Origin: Litsea cubeba
Lineage: Eukaryota > Streptophyta > Magnoliopsida > Laurales > Lauraceae
Length of the DNA stretch: 64,000 nucleotides
Direction of reading: 5' to 3'
NCBI GenBank assembly: GCA_012931725.1
Contig: CM022948.1
Coordinates: 11,529,303-11,593,302, forward strand
In this document: positions 9,401 through 19,380 of the stretch, piece by piece
Layout: every line of letters begins with the position of its first letter
Numbering within the stretch: the stretch's first letter is position 1
Notes under the pieces: model-generated
What the model was told of the DNA's origin: nothing
The model's database searches: none
What the model saw: the letters and a program-made list of their open reading frames with translations, nothing else
Translations under genes and position numbers: made by a program

Positions 9401-11977
9401 CAGGTTTCGCGCTTCCGCACGCATGCACAACACTTTTAAAGGCTAAAGTCAAGGGTCTCTCCAAAGTTTATACTTTCTCGAATGCTAAGGAGGTGGTTCA
9501 TGCGATCAATGGAGGGTTCAACATTAACCCTATTGCTCGGAATATTATGGCTTTAGTTTCTTATTTTGGTTATGTTAATTCTTTTTCCTAGGAAGTTGAA
9601 TGTTGCAGCTCTTCTTCTTGCAAAGTTGAGCTACTCTATCAACAAAATGACTTTTTGTGGGGTAGTGACCCTGTACTATTTTTTTTCACCCATATCATAT
9701 CCATAAGAACAACTTTCCATGCACCCCACCCTTAAATCATTATTAGTCATCTAAGTGGGCCCCATAAATTAGAGAACATTACCCAGTTGGCTATTGGATG
9801 GAGATTGTATTTTAAAGAGTTTGGAAGGTGATCAGGAACCTTATCAAATTAAACTAAAATCATATGCGAAATCTTAACTTACACAATTCAACTTCTAGGA
9901 CATCACTTTACACTAAAACTTGTTTTTTATGGGAGAGAATGTCACAACCTAAGCTTCTCTTTCCACATCCCTTCTCTTTCCAAAATTTCTCTTTACACTA
10001 CCCCATTGTTCCAAAAATACCCTTCTCTCCCTTCTCAGTCCATTCCCCTTCTTCTCCCCTCCCTGTTGCCGCCCTCCGCCCGCCACCCTCCGCCTGCCGC
10101 CCTCTGCCCTCTCCCTCTTTCCCTCTCCTTCTCTTTCTCCCATTTCCTCCCCCTCCCTACCTCCGCCCTGCCCGTTGCCCTCTCTCCCTATCTCCTCTCC
10201 TTCTCTCCTCTCCTTCTCACTCTCTCTCCGTCTCCTTCTCCCTCCATCCCTCTCCCTCTCCCTCCTTTTCTTTGCCGCCGCCCTCTGCCCTCTCCCTTTC
10301 CTTCTCCCTCCCTCCCTCCGGCTGCCCAACCCGCCGCCCTCTCCCCCTGCAGCAGTGCTGGAGTGGTTAGGGTGAGTGTATAAAAAGTTGGGAAAAGTGA
10401 GATTCTGATAGATGTCTTTTTAGGTAATTTTACAAAGAAATATATTTGTCACGTAAAAAAAATGTTAAAAGAGAAGCTTGGATTGTGGTATGAGTGCTGC
10501 TACCTACACACTACAAAACCCTTTCTACACACTACATTTTTTTTAAAAAAAATAAAAATAAAAAAATTCCTAAACTACCCCTATCCCTCTCCTTCCCTCC
10601 CTCTTCCTCTCCTTCCTCCAGCAACCCAGCCACCCGCAGCTCGACCTATCTCCCTTTCCTTCCTTCCCTCCCTCTTCATCTCCCTCCTCCGGCAACCCAG
10701 CCAGCCCTCGCCCTCATCCCCATCCCCAGCCCACCCCCCACCATCTCCTCGGCCCCTCTCCCTCTCTCTGGTCTCACTCTTTCTCCCCCTCTCTCATCGA
10801 TCTCTCCCTCCCTCCCATTCTCTTTCTCCCTCCGCCCGCTCCTTCGCCAGCCACCCCCAGCTCCTCATCCCCATCCCCTCCGCCCACACCCACCACCTCC
10901 GCCCCACTCCCCATCCCCCACCATCCCCTCTGCCCACACACACAGATAGAGGTGGGCCGGAGATCGAGCCCCTGGCTCGGCGACGAAGGGGAGCGGTCGA
11001 GCGGCGGGAAATAGAGTAAAAAGAGGGAGAAACAAAGGGAAAAAGAAGGAGAGGCACTGTGCGGCGAGGAGCTGGCCGGAGATCGAGCACCTGGCTCGGC
11101 GACGAAGGGGAGGGGTCAAGCGGCCGGCGGCGGCGGAAAATAGAGCAGAGAGAGGGAGAAACAGAGGGAAAGAGAATGAGAGGAACTGGGCGGCGAGGAG
11201 TTGGGGGTGGATGGCGAAGCAGTGGGCGGAGGGAGAAAGAGAAGGGGAGGGAGGGAGAGATCGATGGGAGAGGGGGAGAAAGAGAGAGACCGGAGAAAGG
11301 GAGAGGGGCCGAGGAGATGGTGGGGAGGCTGGCTGGGTTGCCGGAGGAGGGAGAGGAAAAGGGAGGGAAGGAAGGAAAGGGAGATGGGTCGAGCGGCAGG
11401 TGGCGACGGCTGTTGGTTTGCCGGAGGAGGGAGAGGAAGAGGGAGGGAAGGTGTGGGATAGGGGTAGTTTAGGAATTTTTTTATTTTTATTTTTATTTTT
11501 TAAAAATATAATGTGTGGAAAGAATTTTATAGTGTGTAGATAACAGCTCTATGAGTATTAGGAGCTCCCTTTTTACGACCTGCCATCTTTTTAAAAGAGT
11601 ACGGAAGGTTAGGATCCATCTCAAACTCAAAGGACTATTACTGGCCTACTTCACCACGAGTCCTAGCTAAACACGTTAAAGCCATGCAGGGCCTCAACTA
11701 TCACCAAGCCATTCACCTTCAATGCGCTCTCTCTCTCTCTGAAGAAAGTTGCAAAGAATCTCATCTTGCTGCAATCTAGGGATATTTCAGAGAAATATTA
11801 GGGATGGAGATTTGCAAAGTGGAAAGATTTACTTACACCATCAATCCAACGAACTGAGAAAAAGGCACCTGTGAAAATTGCGAACACGAACAACAGCGTA
11901 GTCTTTGCAGGCGCTTTATTCAGCGTCCAATTCATTGCCTTCGTTACATGCTCGTATGCACACCAAAATCCCAACAT
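61..11977 (-). CDS. Rumi-like protein O-glucosyltransferase (GT90/CAP10), copy 1, six exons, apparently intact
   Basis: Exons from the N-terminus are 11837-11977, 7791-8311, 5818-6010, 5085-5149, 4749-4959 and 61-405. All junctions are GT-AG, phases match, and the sum is 1476 nt (491 residues plus TAG). Residues ~26-42 form a hydrophobic stretch after a short basic N-terminus, as in a type II signal anchor. The CAP10 region starts near CPEYFRWIHEDLRPW and includes YPGRVPD, VFPDWSFWGW, KPYAYWKG, RFKIYIEGRAWSVSEKY, HYWPISD and FAVDWGNN, all hallmarks of plant GT90 proteins. The family transfers sugars to proteins or glycans in the ER/Golgi lumen; the acceptor here is unknown. Length fits the family (~500 aa). 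The start is the first ATG after an in-frame TGA. Introns 1 and 5 are enlarged by transposons. No stop or frameshift was seen, so it is probably functional. Confidence 0.88.
741..900. mobile_element. Small fold-back MITE in intron 5 of GT90 copy 1
   Basis: The two halves are near-complementary: TATTCAAGTGCATC at 741 pairs with GATGCACTTGAATA ending at 900, and GGTGAGGGACACTCTCC pairs with GGAGAGTGTCCCTCACC. The hairpin tip contains AAAAAGGGGAGTG facing CTCCCCTTTTT. It has no coding capacity. Adjacent ATACTCCCCAT copies on both sides may extend the arms. Confidence 0.7.
1770..3590 (+). pseudogene. Decayed Ty1-copia gag-protease-integrase in intron 5 (antisense to GT90)
   Basis: A degenerate gag (LPDTWETLAVSMSNSTSDG near 1780) with a frameshift leads to a CCHC knuckle, CFHCGKEGHIKNNC, at ~2016-2060. 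A protease remnant follows, then pre-integrase WHKILGHMSEKGLQLL (~2598). The integrase core (2811-3560) has FVTFIDDASRKIWVY, LRTDNGGEYTSNQF and HNGVAERMNRTI, then the typical copia C-terminal FGCKAFAHVPKEQR. In-frame stops occur before 2811 and at ~3150. The reverse transcriptase is missing: the sequence breaks at ~3590 into an A-rich repeat. Not functional. Confidence 0.85.
3590..3965. repeat. ~60-bp A-rich tandem repeat, about six units
   Basis: Units share a core ACGTCGGCAAAAGTAAAAA and a second half ATTTTGCCGACGAAAA, recurring every ~60 bp. The arrangement resembles subterminal repeats of a CACTA element, whose end lies just downstream at 4153. Confidence 0.75.
3966..4153. mobile_element. 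Right terminus of a CACTA-type element
   Basis: The segment ends TTCTTGTAGTG (4143-4153), the inverse of the CACTACAAGAA terminus of CACTA elements, preceded by paired CGACGAAAA/TTTTCGTCG motifs. No matching left terminus or 3-bp duplication was found, so the element is truncated or its left end has decayed in the repeat array. Confidence 0.55.
4156..4640 (+). mobile_element. Possible remnant of the copia 3' LTR
   Basis: The stretch has R/U5-like features common in plant copia LTRs, such as CCGTGGTTTTTTCCCGAG and TTCCACGTA near 4510-4550. It follows the copia integrase after the CACTA-type insertion. Ends and target duplication could not be defined, so this is an inference from position and style. 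Confidence 0.35.
4749..4959 (-). CDS. GT90 copy 1, exon 5 (CAP10 core)
   Basis: Acceptor ACCAG, donor GTGATC. It contains FKIYIEGRAWSVSEKYILAC, FFDFFTRGLMPLQHYWPI and KSIKFAVDWGNN, the most conserved block of the family. 211 nt, open throughout. Confidence 0.88.
5085..5149 (-). CDS. GT90 copy 1, exon 4 (65 nt)
   Basis: Acceptor CTATAG, donor GTAGAT. It reads DWIKESQQEFKDSNLASQC then TH, with an Arg codon split 2/1 into exon 5. The length is identical in the tandem copy. Confidence 0.85.
5818..6010 (-). CDS. GT90 copy 1, exon 3
   Basis: Acceptor TTTACAG, donor GTATGAG. It reads PEVNIKPWEQLFKDL, then KWVDRKPYAYWKGNFWVA, then DWNARLYAQ. The PYAYWKG block is characteristic of CAP10 proteins. 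193 nt; the first base completes the split Trp codon. Confidence 0.88.
6548..7042. mobile_element. Fold-back element (~500 bp) in intron 2 of GT90 copy 1
   Basis: The left arm (6548-6660: T-rich, then GGGCCTAAGTTATCC and CAATTAAGGACA) is the inverse of the right arm (6940-7042: GTCCTTAACTGAAAACTTAGGCCC, then A-rich). No open frame. The target duplication is not clear. Confidence 0.6.
7791..8311 (-). CDS. GT90 copy 1, exon 2 (N-terminal CAP10 region)
   Basis: Acceptor TTTTGTAG precedes AATGTC; donor GTAAAC follows TTCTGGGGCTG. It encodes residues ~48-221, with lumenal glycosylation sequons NQT and NLT, CPEYFRWIHEDLRPW, FQTRDVFTLWG and RRYPGRVPDLDLMFDC. The last codon (Trp) is split 2/1 with exon 3. 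An alternative acceptor (TTGCAG) 15 nt further in would also keep frame. Confidence 0.88.
8675..8756. repeat. Exact-length 41-bp tandem duplication
   Basis: Two adjacent units beginning GAACATATCAAAATTGGC and ending GAGCATGTGGTGT occupy 8675-8715 and 8716-8756 and differ at about one base. A recent local duplication in intron 1. Confidence 0.85.
9135..9432 (+). mobile_element. Ty1-copia-type solo LTR with CTTTT target duplication
   Basis: It starts TGTTGGATTATGTC and ends CGCATGCACAACA, with a (TA)n stretch near 9257 that could act as a TATA region. The 5-bp direct repeat CTTTT flanks it exactly (9130-9134 and 9433-9437). The 298-bp length and TGTTGG...AACA ends fit a copia LTR left after LTR-LTR recombination. 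Lies in intron 1 of GT90 copy 1. Confidence 0.8.
9438..9655 (+). pseudogene. Relic of an RNase H-like domain
   Basis: One frame reads YTFSNAKEVVHAINGGFNIN followed by PIARNIMALVSYFGYVN; after a +1 shift another reads RKLNVAALLLAKLS. Spacing and motif order resemble the plant RNase H-like fold found in LINEs and related proteins (D-S-x-E ... PRxxNxxAxxLA). The first acidic residue is Asn here. Short and broken; family assignment is tentative. Confidence 0.4.
9955..10370. repeat. Long polypyrimidine (C/T-rich) tract
   Basis: About 400 bp in which the plus strand is nearly all C and T with interspersed CCGCC groups. Apparent frames are low-complexity Ser/Pro/Leu and not credible proteins. It may be one arm of a degraded element related to 10495-11549. 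Confidence 0.6.
10495..11549. mobile_element. Strand-asymmetric fold-back element flanked by TATGAG
   Basis: The left end TGCTGCTACCTACACACTA and the right end (read inverted) GAGCTGTTATCTACACACTA match, followed on both sides by A-rich sequence, TTCCTAAACTACCCCTATCC, then CTTCCCTCCCTCTTCC. The arms extend ~300 bp, so the left half is C/T-rich and the right half G/A-rich. TATGAG occurs immediately outside both ends (10489-10494 and 11550-11555), a likely target duplication. No convincing protein. Lies in intron 1 of GT90 copy 1, ~290 bp from exon 1. Confidence 0.75.
11837..11977 (-). CDS. GT90 copy 1, exon 1 (signal-anchor exon)
   Basis: 47 codons beginning MLGFWCAYEH, with hydrophobic core TTLLFVFAIFTGAFF followed by SVRWIDG, ending at donor GTAAGT. 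Type II signal anchors of this kind occupy exon 1 in plant rumi-like genes. An in-frame TGA lies four codons upstream of the ATG. The phase (141 nt, no remainder) matches exon 2, which is why I join it across a 3.5-kb intron; no transcript confirms the join. Confidence 0.75.
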
Positions 11978-14396
11978 ACCGCCTCTTCACCCCAGATCCG
12001 TTACGATATTTTATCAGAAACTAAAAACTATATCTGATTAAAGTAAGGAGAAAGAAGATGAAATTAAGTAATCGAGTTTACTCACTGATTTTTCTCACTT
12101 ATCTCGTGATCGATCCTGTACAGAATCTCCTCTTACAGTGATGTTTGGCTGCTTTTAGCGCATTTCCAATGGAACCGTACCTGCTAGTCCGTTTTTAGTT
12201 CCTGCTACTTTTCTTCCTCTTCTTGGGAACTTTTGCTAGTTTATAATTGCTAGTTTGTTCCTTTGAGTATCCATGTCTTACTTTTCAAGCATTGGTTTGA
12301 CGGGCACTGGTTTCATGACATACTCAATTGACAAAATAAATAAAGTATGCCACAGTAGATCCTATGTGCGTTTAGTAAATAGAAGTGCGACCCACCTTAA
12401 TGAATCCAAACTGGCCAACATAAAGATTTCTCTTGTTATTTGAATCAGGCCAAAACCTGAGACCTGTCTTCACAATGTTCACAACTAACAGATCTGATTT
12501 TAAGGAATTGAATGGTGATTTTCATGTTTAAAAATCATGTGTACTACATGTAACGTAGTTGATGGTGGGCCTGACAGTTTTTGGGGCAAAAGTTAACATG
12601 GTAGAAACAAAGAAGAAAGGGCAAAATTGTGAACGGTTTAGATTAAGATGAAGCTGGGACCCGCTTATTGATTTAGAGGGCTTCCTACTAAAAAGTGTGA
12701 GCTCAAGGATATAAACTGTGGAAGAAGGCAGCTGCAAATGGCAATCTCATTATCTGCTTATGCTTTCTCGGTTGACGACCGAGATCCACACAAAGTCGTT
12801 GCCGTTTGCGATATGGACTTGACTAGTTTACACTCTCCCACAAAGTCCTCATGCCTGCTCGGTTGACGAGCGAGATCCACAAAGTCCTCTTTTGTGATTA
12901 TGGATCTAAGAAAAAACAAAGTTTCCATATGATATGATTATGAGATCATTTGAAAATAAAAACTTGCATTGAATTCTTTTTTGTGTGACAAGTGTGCCCA
13001 AATTAAAAACAAAGAAAATATTTTAAAATGGGATAAAGCTTCTGGTTCATTTTCTAAAAAAATAAATAAAAAAGGAAACATTTGAGTATCCAAAAAAGTA
13101 TAAAAGCTTTCAACAATTAGGATTTTTCCATTGGCCCAGGTAATGCTTCCCTCATTAGGCGCCCATTGGCACAATATCACAGAACCATTTCCTATGCCAT
13201 GTGTTTTGGCCCATTGTAAGATGGATAGTGTGCTAAAAGAATTTATGCCTTTTATCCGTGGGGCTAAGTGATTTAAAAATCTAAACCACTCAATATAAAT
13301 GTCTCTCTTTATTTGACATACAATACGACAAATTTTAGTCTAATATGTTTTGGACAAGGCCATTATAACATTGACTATATATAATATTGTTTGAAAAAAT
13401 TGATGGTGCTTTTTCGCGGACCGCTTCGAGACTACCGGGGTCCACGGATGTGAGAATCTATGGGGTCCAACCCTTTCGTGATACGAAGCGAGCGAACCGT
13501 ATCGATTTCTTTGGTATAAGGGTATGTCAAATTTTCTATTCTACTTAAAAATAATAAGCGGTGGTCCGTAGATCCACCTTTTCAAATAGAAAAGAAAATA
13601 ATGTTTTTTCTAACTTTCATTGTACATGTGTTAAGAAAAGAGACATTATTTAGAATTTAGATACCGTGAAAGGTGAATTTCATTTGTTCGCCGTGAACGG
13701 CAGTGTTTGTGCCGTGAAGGTGATTTACAATTCAGATCAACAGGAAAGACAAGACTTGGGTTTTTTGTTCCTTGTTTAAAAATACAAATATAATGTGTAG
13801 AAATAAAATGGAATCTGACTTTACAGGAGATTACAGGTACTCACTCAGATTGACGGTCGCAAGTCATGTTTGGGTTTTCATCATCATCCTTCAGATGATA
13901 ACAGATGATACTTTCAATTCTCTTAGCTCGGCTTGAACCTTAAATTTTCTGAGAGTAAGGATCAAGAAGAGATCTTATATCTAATAAAAATTTAAGTAGA
14001 TGGATTTAAAAGTCGCGTCTAAGCCATGGAGATAGAAGGAGAGGGCCATAGGAGGTTGGGCCTCAAGAGTCTTCAATCACCTTCTAGTGGTGGTTGTTGC
14101 ATAACTTTTTTAATGGAGGAGAGACCGTCATAGCAACGATGTAGAATTTTTGTAAGCTTTGCACATCATCATGTCCTAGAATGTTGGAAATTACCTCCTT
14201 TTATAGGCTTTTCATGGCTATGAGGGGAGTTTCTAGGTAATAAATCCATTTTTGCTCCATGATGGGAGGAGATCCACATTTTAATTTATCTTTTTTGTAA
14301 GTCATTTTACTTGATTTTTTATTGGCCGTTGGAGAATAATGAGCCTTTATTTTCATTTAAACTTCATACTGGGAGGAGTTATATGGTTTTAATACC
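11978..14396. other. Upstream/intergenic region of GT90 copy 1, no gene seen
   Basis: It should contain the promoter and 5' UTR of GT90 copy 1, but I cannot pick a TATA box or transcription start with confidence. A local partial duplication (CGGTTGACGACCGAGATCCAC near 12770 and a similar copy near 12860) is visible. All frames are short and featureless. Confidence 0.4.
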
Positions 14397-14579
14397 TACT
14401 ACAAGAAAATACATTTTTAGCGACGGACTTATAGCGGCAGCCGATAAATTTCGTCGCTATAAGTTACTTTAGCGACGGCCAGATTTGAACCGTCGCTGTA
14501 GTATAATTTTTAACATACTTGTACCGGCGGCCTTCACTATATCTGTCGCTAAAAACTGCAGGCACTACTAGAAAAAAGG

Positions 14580-15025
14580 CATTTTATATCGGCTAAAAAC
14601 CGATATAAAAGACCTATAATATCGGTTTTTGAGTGAGCTTCAAACCGATATAACTGCCCCCGATATAAAAGATAAACGTAACCGATATAATAAGTGTAAT
14701 ATTTCATATCGGTTAAGCCTAAAGCGATGTAATATTCATATGTATTTATATCATAAATTATTATAAAACCGATATAACTTATAGCCAAACCGATATAACT
14801 TATAATCGAACCGATATAATTTATAGCCAAACCGATATAACTTATAGCCAAACCGATATAATTAATATATGTTATATCGGTTTCATATGGTTTTTTATAT
14901 CGGTTTCATAATAACCGATATAACTGATTAAGAATAACCGATATAAAAAATATGAAATTGGTTTGTTATATCGGTTTCATATGGTTTATTATATCGATTT
15001 CATTAAAAACCGATATAATTTCACA
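14580..15025. repeat. Left subterminal ACCGATATA repeat cluster of inner CACTA
   Basis: About twenty copies of ACCGATATA or its inverse TATATCGGT at irregular spacing. In CACTA elements such short subterminal repeats bind the element's own regulatory protein. The mirrored right-hand cluster is at 22210-22490. Confidence 0.85.
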
Positions 15026-15102
15026 ATTTATTTTTTTTAATATCAAAAGAACCTGATGTACCACGACCAAAAAACCTGCAATATACCTCAAAATACTAAC
15101 AT

Positions 15103-15627
15103 CTAAACAACAAAAACCTTTGTATATATATATAAAAATTAATTTCTATGTACATATATACACATGCAAGTATAGTATAAATTAAAGTTTCTAATGTAAC
15201 TGTAACTACGCCTCAAGATCAAATAAAAATTCGGCAGAATCTCCTTTGTATTTTCGACATTTCAAAAACCTAAACCCTGTCATAACCTGAAAATCAATAT
15301 CAACCCTTCCAAGATATATATATATAATTTTACATATTCTGACCGAAAACCAAAACTTGCATATATAACATCACCACGCCAAATTCTAATTATTTGTAAA
15401 TACTATCAAATTTTGTTTACAGTATAAACTCTGCAGATTCTACCTATAAAAAAATGAGCAGGAAAGAACTATAGGGAATCACTAGTAAGAAATGAAAATA
15501 GAAAAAAATGCAACAAAACATCACTTCTAACAGAAACAACACAAGAATTTTCAATCACTACTAAACAACAAAAACCTTTGTATATATATATATAAATTAA
15601 TTTCTATGTACATATATACACATGCAT
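15103..15627. repeat. Direct repeat pair inside inner CACTA (units 15103-15169 and 15561-15627)
   Basis: Both units read CTAAACAACAAAAACCTTTG, a TA run, then TTAATTTCTATGTACATATA and CACATGCA. A ~67-bp duplication ~460 bp apart. Confidence 0.8.
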
Positions 15628-15771
15628 GCATAATATAGATAGTTCATTCACTTCCATGTGCTGTACAACTTAACAAGCTAAGTTAAAGTAAAGCAAGAAC
15701 AACAAAATCATGTATTGAGAACTACATGCACAATGCCTCCATGTAACGGCCGCTTCCCGCTTAGTCCAGAA

Positions 15772-17760
15772 TCATAACTAATAATTAATATAAAGCTTGA
15801 CTAGACAAACCTCTATGGAATATTGTATATATATATAGTATCTGCATTGTCTTCCATGGGATGTACAAAAAGTTGAACTATATATAAACAAAAAAACCAA
15901 AAGTATGTATATATGTATATACTATGTAGCATATGATGCCTCCGTGTACCGCTGCTTCCCCGATTAGTTCTCCAATGAAAAATGGACCTATAAGGCATAA
16001 ATCACTTCATCAATCAATACTTTGCAAGAGAAGCCTAGCTAATATATATAGAGATATATATATGCTTCCTATCTCATGCATGAAGAACTATACAGTAAAA
16101 TGAGATTTCCTGGTAAAAACGGCCACCATATGCAATCAAACACAGCTTAAACGAAATAAAGTGGTTCATAGAAAAGGTTCACATCTTTGTAGACCCAAAA
16201 ACCATGGGATGTACCTAGATAGATTTTCTCAAAATTTCGGCATAGTCTCCCCTGTACGTGTGACATGTAATTTTTTTTTACAACCTGCTAGTACTTGTAC
16301 ATGACAAAAAAACACTTCATATAAATAACCCAATGCCCCAACACACTACAAAGTTATTCACCACTACGTCATCGGTCATACACCATTTGACCATAGCGCT
16401 TCAATGCCCCAACACACTAGAAAGATGCACCAAAAAAACTTATGTTCATTCATTTCTATATCCAATACTATGTCATTATTCCGAAAACAACATTCTCATT
16501 ACAAGATACAAAACAATAAAAAGGGAAGTTGGTCCTGGCCTTTTTCAGAAACAAAGATAATTCTAAAGCAATAATGAGTCTTGTAATCAATAATGGGCCA
16601 TTATCCTTAAATGTATAGTGAACATGCAAAGGGCCATTATCCCATGCGAGTCCCATCAAAGCACGGTCTCAAAATGAAAAGAATCTTTAAATGTAGAACT
16701 TGTGCCACCAAATGGAAACAAACAGTAGTAACCATCCACATATCTTTAGGTGTCATATTCCTGAAGCCAGACTATTAGGATCAAAATTTGTACTATTTTC
16801 CCTGCCAATTTGTTCACTCTGGATTGGAAGGGCATCTATACATACTATGCTCTGTTATGTAGTAAAAGTCCTCATTTATGAAAGAAGAATAAATCACAGA
16901 AGCATGAGTAAACTAAAAAAGACTACTAGGATCTGCCACATACCAGACTTGGTAATATCAAGGCACCTTCTGCAAGAATCCATGGTCTTAAACATCAGAA
17001 ACTATGGGAAGAATTGGGCAACAATGAATCCAGTAAAATATCTTGCATTAAGAACTGAGGGAAAAACAAAATAAAAATTGCTATAAGAATGTAAGTGAAG
17101 AACAAAGTAAAAACAAAAACCAAAGAGAATAAGTTGACAATGTGGACAAAAGTAAAAACAACTAATATAGCCTTAAAAATAATAGAAACTACTAGCAATT
17201 TTTTCAAGTTGTCTCACTATCCATGTGGACAAAAGTACTTCTTGAAAAGGATTATGACGGATCCATGTGGACAAATTAGATTGTTTTCAACATCAACACA
17301 CACATGCATCTCTTGTCAATAGAACTCTGATAGGGTCCAATCTTTTACACAATATATAACACAATCCATTCTAAAAAATGCAAGGAAATCCCCTACCCAA
17401 CACCCACCACACACACATAAAAAAAAAGGTGCAATTTGATAAGAATTAGAAAGAGAGAAGAATGTAATCAAAGAATAAGCAGCATCTGATAAAATGCAAA
17501 TAGTGATAGATGGCATTCTTTGAAAAAAAAAAACAAAAACAAAAACACATTCAAGGCCAAGAATAAATCACAAGGCAACTCTATGATGAATTCTAAAGAT
17601 CCACAGTATCCATGTGTCTAACAAACTTTGCCAATGATCATAACTAATAATTAACATAAAGCTTGACTAGACAAATCTCTATGGAAATATTGTATATATA
17701 TTTAGTATCTACATTGTCTTCCATGGGATGTACAAAAAGTTGAATTATATATAAACAAAA
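15772..17760. repeat. Direct repeat pair inside inner CACTA (units 15772-15892 and 17637-17760)
   Basis: Both units share CATAACTAATAATTAA, AAAGCTTGACTAGACAAA and TTGTCTTCCATGGGATGTAC with only a few differences over ~120 bp. This points to internal duplication of the cargo. Confidence 0.8.
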
Positions 17761-18147
17761 GAATGTGATTTATATGGAGTATTCATGAACGTGATGGCCC
17801 ACTACATCAGCTACTTATATAAGTGAATCATATCCATCTCATAGAAAATAAAAGAACACAACAAACACCACAATCATAGCACATTCTATACAATGAAGCA
17901 AACTTATGCTCTTCTGACACCTCCAATTAAACCTAGCTTTTACAAATCAACTTAAGTACAAAAGAATGGATGGCAATACACAATTAACCTTGTCCATGTG
18001 AAACTTATCTATAGAAAATCGTCAAGTTCACCTGGCATATTAATAATCACAACCAGTAAGTAGATACAGCAAATATTAAAACAACCAGATTTCACTCAAA
18101 AAGTGATACATGGGAAGAAATAGAAATAAAACAAATTTCCAACTTAC

Positions 18148-18188
18148 AGTTTGTGATCACCAGAAGCAGTGAGAATTTGGGTATCATC
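18148..18188 (-). pseudogene. Captured WD40-repeat exon, CDT2/DTL-like
   Basis: Acceptor TATTGCAG, donor GTAAGT, and between them DDTQILTASGDHKL. WD40 repeats in plant CDT2-type (DCAF) proteins read DTQILTASGDQTIKVWD at this place. One 41-nt exon only; neighbouring exons were not found, so the parent identity is tentative. Confidence 0.5.
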
Positions 18189-18778
18189 CTGCAATATCAA
18201 ACAAACCAAATTAACACCTGAATAAAGGGAGTGTAAAACACCCAAGATTTTGTTAAAAAGAAAAGAAAGAAAAAAGAAACAAAACAAAACAAAAGAGAAA
18301 GTGGGGAAAGGAAGCTTGCAATTGTGGGTGATTAAAATTTACTAGAAAGGATACTAAGCAACAGGACAATCCAAGGCAAGAAGAAAGCTAACTGTGACTA
18401 CATGAAATTTGGAGTCATGGTCTAACTGTGACTTACATTAAAAAATAAAACTAACCATACATCAACAAGTCAAAAGGGTATAAACTTTTTTTTCTTGAAA
18501 ATATAGATTCATCAACAAGTCAAAGGATACATCATACATCTAAGCTACAGAACATTAAATGAAAGGAAAGTGTGTGCATTTGTGTAACAACAAAGTTAGA
18601 TTAAATTTAAACAATCTTATGAGTTTGATTCTCTGTATGAATAAAATCAGTAACACTCTCTCACACGTCACACCTTCACCCTCATCACCTTCAAATCCAA
18701 CACCCATCACCTTTTCTCCCTTCCCCTGTATCCAAACGACCCATTCGCCATCTTCACCCATTTTCAACAACATTGGGC

Positions 18779-18803
18779 AAAAAAAAAAAAAAAAAAAAAA
18801 AAA
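18779..18803. repeat. Poly(A) run inside inner CACTA
   Basis: An uninterrupted stretch of about 23-25 A bases on the plus strand. Could mark an old retroposed insertion or be simple slippage; no other hallmark supports either. Confidence 0.6.
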
Positions 18804-18975
18804 TACAGAAACTAGCATTGTTTCTATTACTAGAATATCATGTCTTTTGAAAGACACTAACCATAAAGCTAACAGAATCTAGTACTCCATAATCATACAC
18901 TAACAAATTAAGATAAAGTTAATTACGGTAGTTTAACTTAAGCATAACTAATAAGACTTGGAATATATACTTTAC

Positions 18976-19380
18976 CTTATCACCTAATATCACCCATTTT
19001 TCAGGCCAAGCCACAAATGAGTTGTGTGCATCTAAAACAGTGCTCCGGGGTACCCAAAGCCATAGTAAGAACATCATGGCTCCCCTCAGTCATTACAACC
19101 CCCTCCTTTACTTGGTTTTTTAGCTCATCCTATAATAACCATGACACCAATGAATCCAGAGCCATATGTATACAACTAATATACAAATACCTTGATGCAT
19201 GACAGTTAGGAAGAATACTCGACCTGAAAATGAAAACTTACAATTTTTCCTATTACTTCCCTTGTGGCATCATTTGAATATTCTTCGTTTTTGTTTTGAC
19301 GAGCCAATTGCCATTTGACAGCCCTATCTTCATGATCAACGAAAATGCCTGACAGAAGCAGTTATAAATTCCTTTTATTA
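18976..19380 (-). pseudogene. Decayed CACTA ORF1-like gene (Transposase_24 / En-Spm PttA type)
   Basis: Read on the minus strand: WQLARQNKNEEYSNDATREV then GKI before a GTAAG donor (~19250); TEGSHDVLTMALGTPEH in a second frame (~19050-19110); and DAHNSFVAWPEKWVILGDK before a GTAAAG donor (~18976). Plant En/Spm-type ORF1 proteins contain DVLTxALGTPEHxGRVRG and a downstream FVxWPxxxV block in this order. Frame changes show it is broken. It is probably the element's own gene rather than captured cargo. Confidence 0.5.

Noticed and set aside
9864..10383. Overlapping plus- and minus-strand frames of 125-168 codons in the C/T-rich tract
   Set aside because: They are low-complexity Ser/Pro/Leu or Arg/Gly/Glu translations of a polypyrimidine tract, open in several frames at once simply because of base composition.
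10462..11543. Several frames of 84-185 codons, both strands
   Set aside because: They lie within the arms of the fold-back element and are mirror translations of the same purine/pyrimidine-rich repeats.
18555..18882. Frames of 100-107 codons on both strands around the poly(A) run
   Set aside because: They include a run of Lys or Phe from the homopolymer and show no family motif.
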